DNA from: an uncultured Gammaproteobacteria bacterium
GTDB taxonomy: Bacteria > Pseudomonadota > Gammaproteobacteria > Arenicellales > Poriferihabitantaceae
Length of the DNA: 8,054 nt
Assembly: GCA_938021685.1 (NCBI GenBank)
Contig: CALIFM010000105.1
Location: forward strand, 1-8,054
Direction: 5' to 3'
This document shows positions 1 through 6,242 of this stretch, piece by piece. The number at the start of each line of letters is the position of its first letter. The stretch's first letter is position 1. A program made the translations under genes and the position numbers. A model generated the notes under the pieces. The model searched no databases and was not told the origin of the DNA. It saw only the letters and a program-made list of their open reading frames with translations.

Positions 1-2388
1 CTCGGTAATGCGCGCCACCGCACTGAGCGGCATTGCAATTCCTTGTTTTGAAAACACCGTCAGCTGTTTGAAGTCCTGCAATGCATTGGCCGGTTCGCTG
101 TCTAGCACCACATTAATTTCATAAGCTTCACGCCCCCGAAAAACATCGGACACTTTCACACCTTGATATGCAGCGCGCAGCTGTGATGATAGCTGTTGAG
201 CATCGATGCCTTGGTTCAACGCACCAGGCAGCAATGTCACTTTTAGCTGCGGCTTACCAGGGCGCAAATCATCCATGATGTTTGACACCCCAGTATAGGC
301 CTTCAGCCAGTTTTGCAGCTTCCAGGATACCTCCGACAACTGTTGCAAATCGCCGCCTTGCAAACGAATGGAGATCGCCTGTCCACCTGGGCCATAGACC
401 GGCTCTTTGAATTGAATGCTTACTGCATCAGCAATCAAGGGGGTATGCTCGCGCCATGCGCGCTGCAGCTCTAACAACGATGAATGTCGAATTTGCGCAT
501 CCAGCAAATCCAACGTAATCGTGGCCAAGTGCGGCCCTTGCTCATTAGCATCGGCATTGCGTGAATACGACACTTGATTCGTTTTAATCAGCTCTGCATC
601 TTGCTCAGCGGGCAGAGTTTGCAAGCCTTCTTGCAAGGCTTGTTGCAAAGTATCCACCACCTCTTGCGTGCGCGAAAATGGCGTACCCTGCGGCATTAAA
701 ATACGCGCCTCCAAGATATTACCTTCAATGCTTGGGAAACCTTTGAACTTAAGGTTACCCGATGATAATAAACCAATTGATACCACAAACAAGGCGATCG
801 CCCCGCCAAGCACAAAATAGCGGGCCTTAACGGCAAAATGCGCAGCGACTCCCACTGCATCACGTAATCGTTCGAACAAGGCATCAAATTGAGTGCGCCA
901 TTTAGATGGCTTTGTTTTTTTTGCGTGGCTAAGTGCATGTTTAAGATGGTTAGGAAGCACTAAAAACGCCTCAATCAAGCTGATCACTAGCACTGACAGC
1001 AGCACCACTGGCAACACACTCATAATTTGCCCCATCTCGCCCTTTAAAAACAATAAGCTACCAAACAACAATACCGAGGTGGTAAACGACGCCATTACGC
1101 CACGCGCCACTTTACTGGTTCCGTCTACTGCTGCATCCAGCGGTGATTTGCCATTTCGATGCTCGCTTTCGATGCTTTCTGATAAAACAATAGCATCATC
1201 CATCAAAATACCTATCGCCATCAACAAGGCCACCATCGAAATCATGTTAATAGTCACGCCAAAGGCGTTCATCGCCACTAGCCCACCTAAAAATGAGATT
1301 GGCAAGCCCACTGCCACCCAAAATGTATAGCGCCACGTGAAGAACAAAAATAAGGCGAGTGAAGCCAGTAGTAAACCTTGCCAGCCATTGGTTAAAATAA
1401 GATCGAGCCGTTCTTGCACCACCGACGCGCTATCTTGGGTGATATACAGTTGCGTGCCATCCGGTAGCAAACGATTTTGCTCATCGATGTACGCCTTAAC
1501 CGCATTAAAGACAGTAAGCGAATCATCGGTTTTGTTTTTGCTAATTTGTAGCAAGGCCGCTGGTTGGCCATTAAGCTCGGTATAGGTTTGCTGGTCAGCA
1601 AAACGATCTTCAACTTCGGCAATGTCACCCAAACGTAGCTGGCCACCTTTGTCAGTATTCAAGATCACTAAGTCTGCCAACTCACTAGGGCTGCGTCGTG
1701 CGTTTTCAAAGCGCACTTGGTATGAGCGCTCGTCCGATTCCAGCACGCCCGCGGGGCGGTCTAGTGACTGCGCCCCCACCAAATTGGCTATATCTTGAAT
1801 ACTCAGCTTGTATTGCTGCAAGCTTTCAGGACTGACTAAAACACGAAATTCGTGCTGTGAAAAACCTGTCACCTCCACAATCGGCACATTAGGGATAGTC
1901 AGCAATTGACTGCGGTAATGCTCGGCTAGTTTTTTTAACTCTGATAAGCCTAGCTGCGAGACAATCGCCACACTCAACACATGGTCTACTCTGCCCAGTT
2001 CTTGCACAGTGACTTGCTCAGTGCCTTGCGGGAAATCAGTAATGCCGTCTACCGCCGATTGCACATCATCTTTAAATTGCTTGATCTCACCGGCTTCTTG
2101 CATGGTTAATACAAATGCGGCCAGATTGTCTTGGGCAGAACAACTTTGCTCATCTAAAAAGCTGATGCCATCAGTGGCGTCTTCTAAGCGGTTACAAATG
2201 CCTTCGGCCACTTCCGCCGGGCTGGCACCTGGGTAAGGTACATTCACGCTGACCATATCTGCTTTGAGCTGCGGGAAAGTCTCCTTGTTTAAGCTGGGCA
2301 AAGTAGCCATACCCAACAAAACAATCGATATCATTAAAATATTCGCCGCCGTCGGATGCGCGGCGAAATAGCGAAGTATGCTCTTCAT
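1..2388 (-). CDS. RND-family efflux pump inner-membrane permease (AcrB-like), C-terminal part beyond the window
   Basis: Proton-driven inner-membrane pump of a tripartite efflux system. The frame is open from ATG at 2388 to the left edge, 796 codons with no stop; RND permeases usually have about 1,000-1,050 residues, so roughly a quarter is missing. Visible: first membrane helix at about residues 10-28, porter-type domain with PYPGAS at 51-56, helices at about 337-403 containing the family's acidic pair (LMDDAIVLSE, Asp397-Asp398, equivalent to the proton-relay Asp407/Asp408 of AcrB), further helices at about 430-478, helix 7 at about 525-543, then the second periplasmic half. Two cysteines, Cys65 and Cys83, lie in the first porter subdomain. 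The start is supported by a strong ribosome binding site. It lies 16 bases after the membrane-fusion gene and is surely co-transcribed. Substrate cannot be read from sequence; divergence from AcrB/MexB makes a named orthologue unsafe. Confidence 0.95.
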   Translation of the reverse strand, partial: MKSILRYFAAHPTAANILMISIVLLGMATLPSLNKETFPQLKADMVSVNVPYPGASPAEVAEGICNRLEDATDGISFLDEQSCSAQDNLAAFVLTMQEAGEIKQFKDDVQSAVDGITDFPQGTEQVTVQELGRVDHVLSVAIVSQLGLSELKKLAEHYRSQLLTIPNVPIVEVTGFSQHEFRVLVSPESLQQYKLSIQDIANLVGAQSLDRPAGVLESDERSYQVRFENARRSPSELADLVILNTDKGGQLRLGDIAEVEDRFADQQTYTELNGQPAALLQISKNKTDDSLTVFNAVKAYIDEQNRLLPDGTQLYITQDSASVVQERLDLILTNGWQGLLLASLALFLFFTWRYTFWVAVGLPISFLGGLVAMNAFGVTINMISMVALLMAIGILMDDAIVLSESIESEHRNGKSPLDAAVDGTSKVARGVMASFTTSVLLFGSLLFLKGEMGQIMSVLPVVLLSVLVISLIEAFLVLPNHLKHALSHAKKTKPSKWRTQFDALFERLRDAVGVAAHFAVKARYFVLGGAIALFVVSIGLLSSGNLKFKGFPSIEGNILEARILMPQGTPFSRTQEVVDTLQQALQEGLQTLPAEQDAELIKTNQVSYSRNADANEQGPHLATITLDLLDAQIRHSSLLELQRAWREHTPLIADAVSIQFKEPVYGPGGQAISIRLQGGDLQQLSEVSWKLQNWLKAYTGVSNIMDDLRPGKPQLKVTLLPGALNQGIDAQQLSSQLRAAYQGVKVSDVFRGREAYEINVVLDSEPANALQDFKQLTVFSKQGIAMPLSAVARITE

Positions 2389-2394
2389 CAGCTT

Positions 2395-2401
2395 ATCACC
2401 T
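2395..2401 (-). promoter_or_regulatory. Ribosome binding site of the RND pump gene
   Basis: On the minus strand the gap between the two efflux genes reads AGGTGAT six bases before the ATG at 2388. This is a long exact match to the 16S rRNA anti-Shine-Dalgarno complement (AGGAGGTGAT) and fixes the pump start. By contrast the upstream fusion-protein gene has no clear site. Confidence 0.8.
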
Positions 2402-2404
2402 GTC

Positions 2405-3730
2405 TTATTGCATGCTATTGGCTATATCCACAGCCAAAACCGGCATACCAGCGATGACTGGAATCACATCATTCACAATCACCCGTTCACCGACTTGTAG
2501 GCCTCCAGCAATCAGCACTTTATCGCCTTGGTTAGCCGCAATATGCACTTCACGAATTTCTAGCTCATCTTGTGCATTAGCCAAATACACTCGCCCTTGA
2601 TGGATAGCATTGCGCGGCAGCACAATACCCTCAAAGGCAGGAGCAAATAAATCCACTGCTACGTACATGCCTTTAATGAGCGGCGGCTTTTCGCCCAGCA
2701 CAACACCTTCATACGGATCGGCCACTGCAACAGTTATACCTATGGTGCGTCGATCAGGATCAATCGATTCTGAGATACGCATCACTTGCCCCTCCCATAT
2801 GGCCTGATCACTGCCTTCCACTAATCGCACCTGAGCTTTTAAATTCAACGACTTAAGCGCCGCATCTATTCCGTCAGCACTCAAGTTGATCGACTGACCT
2901 TGAAATGCAGCAAGCAACTCCCGCATCGATTGTGTCGGCAATTGCGCTTGCACCTCCACCCCATCCGTATTGATCGCTTCAAACAAAGCGGCGCCGACAG
3001 ATACAAATTCACCTGCATCCACACCCACCATACTGATGCGGGCATCAAAGGGCATCACCACCTCGGTACGGCCTAAATTGGTTTCTTGGCCTTCCACTTG
3101 CGAGGACGAACGATTTATTTGTGCCCGGGCACTGGCTTGTCGACTTTCAAACGTATTCAATTGACCTTGGAGATCTGACACCGATTGTTCTAATTGCAGC
3201 ACTTTTTGTTGCTCGGCATCCAAAGTAGATTTAGCCACCAACTGCTTGTTATAAATAACACGGATACGCTCCAACTCCGCTTGCCCTAGTGCCAAGTTTT
3301 TCTGTGCTAGGCTCAGCGATCGAGCCGTATTTTTGCGCTCTTGATCAAGCTGTGCCAACGCCGAGCGGCTGGCACTTAAGTCTGCTTGAGTTTGGTCAAG
3401 GGAATTTTTCACATCTTGCGTCTCAAGCCGCACCACCACCGTGCCTGCAGCCACACTGCCCCCGGCTTTAAGCTCAGGATGCACATAACTGACCTTGGCG
3501 CTTAATTCAGCACGGCTTTCAAACACCACTGCAGGCTCAATGTTCCCATAAGCCGTGGCATTAGCCGTAAATGGCTGCTTGGATACCATCAATGTTTGCA
3601 CCGCTTTGGCAGGTAATTGGTCGCCACTGTGCTCGGCCACCTTAGGCGACTGATTCATGAATTTGAATATGACCACGCCAATGGCAACCATTATTAACAA
3701 TTTAAGCAGGTTGAAAAAATGCTTTTTCAT
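2405..3730 (-). CDS. Membrane-fusion (periplasmic adaptor) subunit of RND efflux pump, HlyD/AcrA type
   Basis: 441-residue adaptor expected to bridge the RND pump with an outer-membrane channel. An N-terminal hydrophobic segment (about residues 8-25) has no lipobox cysteine, so it is probably membrane-anchored rather than a lipoprotein. Domain order: first half of the lipoyl domain (about 70-105), long coiled-coil hairpin rich in Gln, Leu, Ala, Ser and Glu (about 106-220) with its tip near residues 157-172 (LVAKSTLD), second lipoyl half (TEVVMPFDARI, 222-232), then beta-barrel (about 257-365) and membrane-proximal domain (to about 435). Length is slightly above the usual 370-400. The ATG at 3730 is the only ATG between the upstream in-frame stop and the hydrophobic segment, but it has no recognisable Shine-Dalgarno sequence; a second in-frame ATG (residue 14) would cut into the helix. 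First gene of the operon, transcribed toward the pump. No local regulator or TolC-like gene is in the window. Confidence 0.95.
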   Translation of the reverse strand: MKKHFFNLLKLLIMVAIGVVIFKFMNQSPKVAEHSGDQLPAKAVQTLMVSKQPFTANATAYGNIEPAVVFESRAELSAKVSYVHPELKAGGSVAAGTVVVRLETQDVKNSLDQTQADLSASRSALAQLDQERKNTARSLSLAQKNLALGQAELERIRVIYNKQLVAKSTLDAEQQKVLQLEQSVSDLQGQLNTFESRQASARAQINRSSSQVEGQETNLGRTEVVMPFDARISMVGVDAGEFVSVGAALFEAINTDGVEVQAQLPTQSMRELLAAFQGQSINLSADGIDAALKSLNLKAQVRLVEGSDQAIWEGQVMRISESIDPDRRTIGITVAVADPYEGVVLGEKPPLIKGMYVAVDLFAPAFEGIVLPRNAIHQGRVYLANAQDELEIREVHIAANQGDKVLIAGGLQVGERVIVNDVIPVIAGMPVLAVDIANSMQ

Positions 3731-3761
3731 TAGAATTATTGCAACAAAAAATTAAGTGCCG

Positions 3762-3791
3762 ATTATAAAGCAAGGTCATACCCGTTCTTAA
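3762..3791 (-). promoter_or_regulatory. Candidate sigma-70 promoter of the efflux operon
   Basis: The minus strand has TATAAT at 3767-3762 and, 18 bases upstream, TTAAGA at 3791-3786, a four-of-six match to TTGACA. The predicted transcript would start near 3755 and leave an untranslated leader of about 25 bases before the ATG at 3730. The perfect -10 gives most of the support; the -35 is only fair. Confidence 0.5.
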
Positions 3792-3800
3792 TAGCAATAG

Positions 3801-3816
3801 GTAACATTTTGTAACA
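3801..3816. promoter_or_regulatory. Candidate operator: tandem GTAACA repeat with 10-base period
   Basis: GTAACA at 3801-3806 is repeated at 3811-3816 with a TTTT spacer, so the half-sites fall on the same face of the helix. Tandem half-sites at 10-11-base period are typical of OmpR/PhoB-family response regulators. The site sits about 46-61 bases upstream of the predicted efflux transcript start, just behind its -35, a usual place for an activator. No regulator gene is nearby, so the protein is unknown. Confidence 0.35.
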
Positions 3817-3823
3817 GCTAGCT

Positions 3824-3840
3824 CACAATTAAAAATTATG
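3824..3840. promoter_or_regulatory. A/T-rich imperfect dyad, possible regulator site
   Basis: CACAATT (3824-3830) and AATTATG (3834-3840) form an inverted repeat with one mismatch around AAA. It lies between the two divergent promoters. In such A/T-rich DNA this could be chance or a bending or UP-like element. Confidence 0.2.
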
Positions 3841-3889
3841 TTTATGGGCCAGACAATAGTTTTTCACGCCAGACGGTACGCAGTTAGCT

Positions 3890-3895
3890 TATAAT
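3890..3895 (+). promoter_or_regulatory. Candidate -10 element of the SulP-CbiX transcript
   Basis: Perfect TATAAT on the plus strand, followed by CGGCA as in the opposite promoter. No convincing -35 lies at 16-18 bases (the nearest T-rich match, TTTTCA at 3861-3866, is 23 bases away) and no extended -10 TG is present, so this promoter may need an activator. Predicted start near 3902, giving a leader of about 80 bases before the ATG at 3985. Confidence 0.4.
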
Positions 3896-3906
3896 CGGCA
3901 TCCAAA

Positions 3907-3945
3907 ATGTGCGGTGCAAATGCTTCAGAGCGTTTGCTACGCTGA
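3907..3945 (+). CDS. Possible 12-codon leader peptide in the SulP leader
   Basis: ATG at 3907 opens MCGANASERLLR and ends at TGA 3943-3945, in the same frame as the SulP gene. It starts within a few bases of the predicted transcript start, so it would be read as a nearly leaderless frame; no Shine-Dalgarno sequence is seen. Codon 2 is cysteine. The frame covers the whole first leader hairpin. It is short enough to arise by chance, so the call rests on position rather than on coding evidence. Confidence 0.2.
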   Translation: MCGANASERLLR

Positions 3946-3980
3946 ATCGCTTCAAGCATCTGCCCTACGGCCACGTTTGC
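3916..3980 (+). promoter_or_regulatory. SulP leader with two mutually exclusive hairpins
   Basis: GCAAATGC (3916-3923) can pair with GCGTTTGC (3930-3937) across a six-base loop, eight pairs including one G-U. The same CGTTTGC core recurs at 3974-3980, four bases before the ATG at 3985, so GCAAATG (3916-3922) could instead fold onto the translation start region. The SulP gene has no recognisable Shine-Dalgarno sequence. Switching between these forms is inferred, not shown. Confidence 0.35.
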
Positions 3981-3984
3981 GTTT

Positions 3985-5817
3985 ATGACTAAATCAGAGT
4001 TATTCGCTCGGATTCGCTACATGCTGATCCCCACCTTCGACCAGATCGGAGAGTTGCGTGACGTAGAAACTCTGAAAATCGACATCCTCGCCGGTATCAC
4101 AGTGGCGTTGGTGTTGGTGCCGCAGTCTATGGCCTACGCCCAGCTAGCAGGCCTGCCTGCCTATTACGGTTTATACGCTTCGTTCTTGCCGCCTATTGTG
4201 GCCGCTATTTTTGGCTCATCACGTCAGCTAGAAACAGGACCGGTGGCAGTGGTGTCTTTAATGACCGCCGCTGCGCTGGAACCGCTTGCCGCCTCGGGCA
4301 GCGAAGGCTTTTTAATGTATGGCACTTTGCTTGCTATCTTTATTGGTGCTTTTCAGATGTTACTGGGCTTTTTCCGCTTGGGAGTACTGGTAGACTTCTT
4401 ATCACACCCTGTCGTAGTAGGCTTTACTAACGCCGGTGCGATTATTATTGGCACCTCACAGCTGGGCAAATTGTTTGGCGTGAGTGTAGAAAAAGCACCG
4501 CTGCACTATGAAACGGTGTACCGCACCCTGCAGGCGGTTATCACAGACATCCACTGGCCCACCTTTATGATGGCAGCACTGGCCTTCGCTATCATGGTAG
4601 GCGTAAAGAGGTGGCGGCCTCTATATCCAAATATATTAATCGCAGTGGTAGTGACCACTATTGTGGCTAAGCTAACTGACTATGCTGGCCTCGGCGGCGC
4701 TGTGGTCGGCGACGTGCCGCGCGGCCTACCAATGCCAAGCATTCCCACTGTTGACACCGATGTCATTCTACAGCTGGCCACCTCTGCGATGGTAATTGCC
4801 TTAATTGGTTTTATGGAGGCCATCTCAGTGGCTAAAGCGATTGCAGCCCGCACTCGACAACGGCTGGATGCCAACCAAGAATTAGTGGGACAAGGCTTAG
4901 CTAATATTGTGTCGGGCCTGTTCAGCGGCTATGCCGTTTCGGGTTCGTTTTCACGCTCGGCCATCAACAACGAGGCCGGCGCGCGCACAGGCTTTTCATC
5001 CATTGTGACTGGCGGCGTAGTCGGCATCACCTTACTGTTTTTAACGCCGCTCTTATTTCATTTGCCACAAGCGACCTTGGCAGCAATCATCATTATGGCG
5101 GTAATCGGCTTGGTCAAAATTGAGCCAATCCTGCATGCTTGGAAAGCAGAAAAGCACGATGGCATTGTGGCGATCATTACTTTTGTGCTGACTTTAATCA
5201 TGGCGCCACACCTAGATAAGGGCATCTTGATTGGTGTGGTGCTGGCAATGGCATTATTTATTTATCGCACCATGCGCCCGCGCTTTGCAATGGTGAGCCG
5301 CCATCATGACGGCACTTTTCGTGACCTTCAGGTGCACCCTGAACTCGACCACTGCAAACATATCTTGACCATTCGCTTTGATATGTCACTGTACTATGCC
5401 AACGCAGGTTATTTTGAAACGCGGATGCTGCAAGCGGCAGCCGACCACCCTGAAGCCAAATTCATTATTTTGGATGCTGAAGGCATTAACATGCTCGACT
5501 CCACAGGCGAGATGGTGCTCAATCAATTGCGCGAGCGTCTGCAATCGGCCGGCGCAGACTTCTTGATTGCCCGTATGAAGCGCCAGTTTATGGACAGCAT
5601 GCGTAAAACTGGTGCACTAAAAGCCATGGGCGATGATCACTTCTTCTCACGCCTCTCATTTGCTTTGGCCTATGCCTGGACTAATCTTGAATGCAGCAAA
5701 TGTGAAAATACCGAACAATGCCCACTGCGCGCATCGATAGCTTTGAGCCAATACAAAGAGCGCCTGCGCATTGCCACTAACGCAGCCAGTTCAGCAACGC
5801 CAAGCAAAGCGCCTTAA
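3985..5817 (+). CDS. SulP-family inorganic anion (probably sulfate) transporter with C-terminal STAS domain
   Basis: 610-residue inner-membrane secondary transporter of the SulP/SLC26 family, which move sulfate, bicarbonate or other anions, commonly as symporters or exchangers. SulP hallmarks: VPQSMAYAQLAGLPAYYG at about 45-62, GFMEAISVAKAIA at 275-287, and SGYAVSGSFSRSAINNEAGA at about 314-333. Hydrophobic helices run from about residue 33 to 427. A cytosolic STAS domain (about 445-565) includes the conserved loop MLDSTGE (503-509). After STAS comes a cysteine cluster, Cys570-X2-Cys573-X5-Cys579, not part of the core family. Start: ATG 3985 is the first ATG after an in-frame stop; ATG at 4021 (residue 13) is possible, and neither has a clear Shine-Dalgarno sequence. 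First gene of a probable two-gene transcript with the chelatase. The neighbour favours sulfate over bicarbonate as substrate, but this is inference. Confidence 0.93.
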   Translation: MTKSELFARIRYMLIPTFDQIGELRDVETLKIDILAGITVALVLVPQSMAYAQLAGLPAYYGLYASFLPPIVAAIFGSSRQLETGPVAVVSLMTAAALEPLAASGSEGFLMYGTLLAIFIGAFQMLLGFFRLGVLVDFLSHPVVVGFTNAGAIIIGTSQLGKLFGVSVEKAPLHYETVYRTLQAVITDIHWPTFMMAALAFAIMVGVKRWRPLYPNILIAVVVTTIVAKLTDYAGLGGAVVGDVPRGLPMPSIPTVDTDVILQLATSAMVIALIGFMEAISVAKAIAARTRQRLDANQELVGQGLANIVSGLFSGYAVSGSFSRSAINNEAGARTGFSSIVTGGVVGITLLFLTPLLFHLPQATLAAIIIMAVIGLVKIEPILHAWKAEKHDGIVAIITFVLTLIMAPHLDKGILIGVVLAMALFIYRTMRPRFAMVSRHHDGTFRDLQVHPELDHCKHILTIRFDMSLYYANAGYFETRMLQAAADHPEAKFIILDAEGINMLDSTGEMVLNQLRERLQSAGADFLIARMKRQFMDSMRKTGALKAMGDDHFFSRLSFALAYAWTNLECSKCENTEQCPLRASIALSQYKERLRIATNAASSATPSKAP

Positions 5818-5832
5818 TTAAGTGCAAAATCG

Positions 5833-6204
5833 ATGAATTTTTTGCTTTTAATTGCTCACGGCAGTAATCGCTCTGAGTCGAACATGGAAATTGCGAGTCT
5901 ATGCAAACGATTACGAGCGCTTCCGCATGACTATGATCACATTGATCATGCGTTTTTAGAAATTGCCTCGCCCTCTATTCCTGATGGGCTGCACGCGGCT
6001 TTACAGAAAGGTGCCACACGCATCACAGTACTACCGTATTTTTTGGCCGCCGGTAAGCACGTAGTGAATGATATCCCTGCTGAAATAAAGCAAGTGCAAG
6101 ACAAGCACCCACGTGTGCAGATCATTATGGCACCGTACTTAGGCTTAGCCGACAGTATTCCAGAATTATTGCTACAACAAGCGGCAGCAGCAAAACAAGC
6201 TTAA
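5833..6204 (+). CDS. cbiX: Small CbiX-type sirohydrochlorin chelatase (CbiX-S/SirB-like)
   Basis: 123-residue single-domain class II chelatase, the short CbiX form known to work as a homodimer. Family members insert Co2+ (cobalamin) or Fe2+ (siroheme) into sirohydrochlorin. Visible motifs: N-terminal LLLIAHGS with metal-binding His9, FLEIASPSI at 41-49 with conserved Glu43, and VLPYFLAAGKHVVNDIP at about 66-82 with the second metal-binding His76. Length matches the short form and there is no His-rich or [Fe-S] C-terminal tail as in some SirB proteins. It begins 15 bases after the SulP stop, with only a weak AAGTG as ribosome binding site, so translation may rely on coupling. No other cobalamin or siroheme genes are visible. 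Next to a probable sulfate transporter, the ferrochelatase role for sulfite reductase siroheme is favoured but cannot be distinguished by sequence alone. Confidence 0.9.
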   Translation: MNFLLLIAHGSNRSESNMEIASLCKRLRALPHDYDHIDHAFLEIASPSIPDGLHAALQKGATRITVLPYFLAAGKHVVNDIPAEIKQVQDKHPRVQIIMAPYLGLADSIPELLLQQAAAAKQA

Positions 6205-6222
6205 GTTAGGCCCATGCTTAAC
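6205..6222 (+). terminator. Weak hairpin in the convergent gap, possible terminator
   Basis: GTTAGGC (6205-6211) and GCTTAAC (6216-6222) form a seven-pair stem with one G-U and a CCAT loop, immediately after the chelatase stop codon. It lies in the 38-base gap between convergent genes, where termination is expected, but no uninterrupted T tract follows on either strand. On the minus strand the G-U becomes an A-C mismatch. Confidence 0.3.
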
Positions 6223-6242
6223 ATCATGTATTTGCTATATGG

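Larger units (their letters stand above)
3757..3900. repeat. 12-base inverted repeat TTATAATCGGCA flanking the divergent promoter region
   Basis: TTATAATCGGCA occurs on the plus strand at 3889-3900 and, exactly inverted, at 3757-3768, where the minus strand reads the same. Each copy contains a perfect TATAAT and points toward the gene on its side: the SulP gene on the plus strand, the fusion protein gene on the minus strand. The two copies are therefore best read as a pair of matched -10 regions with a GC-rich discriminator (CGGC). A shared operator is the alternative. Confidence 0.6.

Noticed and set aside
622..642. Perfect eight-base inverted repeat CAAGCCTT/AAGGCTTG with repeated TTGCAA around it.
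   Set aside because: It lies inside the RND coding sequence and follows from the repetitive Leu-Gln-rich stretch encoded there (LQQALQEGLQ); no regulatory role is needed.
893..1330. Plus-strand open frame of 145 codons.
   Set aside because: It is antisense to the fully open RND gene, its product is Ser/Thr/Ile-rich without a recognisable domain, and no ribosome binding site supports it.
2009..3471. Several plus-strand open frames of 60-75 codons across the efflux genes.
   Set aside because: All are shadows of the RND and fusion-protein genes on the minus strand, with no domain or start signal.
3949..3957. Small palindrome GCTTCAAGC in the SulP leader, and pairing of ATGCTT (3920-3925) with AAGCAT (3954-3959).
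   Set aside because: Short arms; considered as further alternative pairing, but weaker than the CGTTTGC-based hairpins and not separately supportable.
3731..3984. A possible known riboswitch or small RNA in the divergent region.
   Set aside because: No conserved riboswitch core (SAM, cobalamin, TPP or similar) is recognisable, and the leader of about 80 bases is too short for a cobalamin riboswitch.
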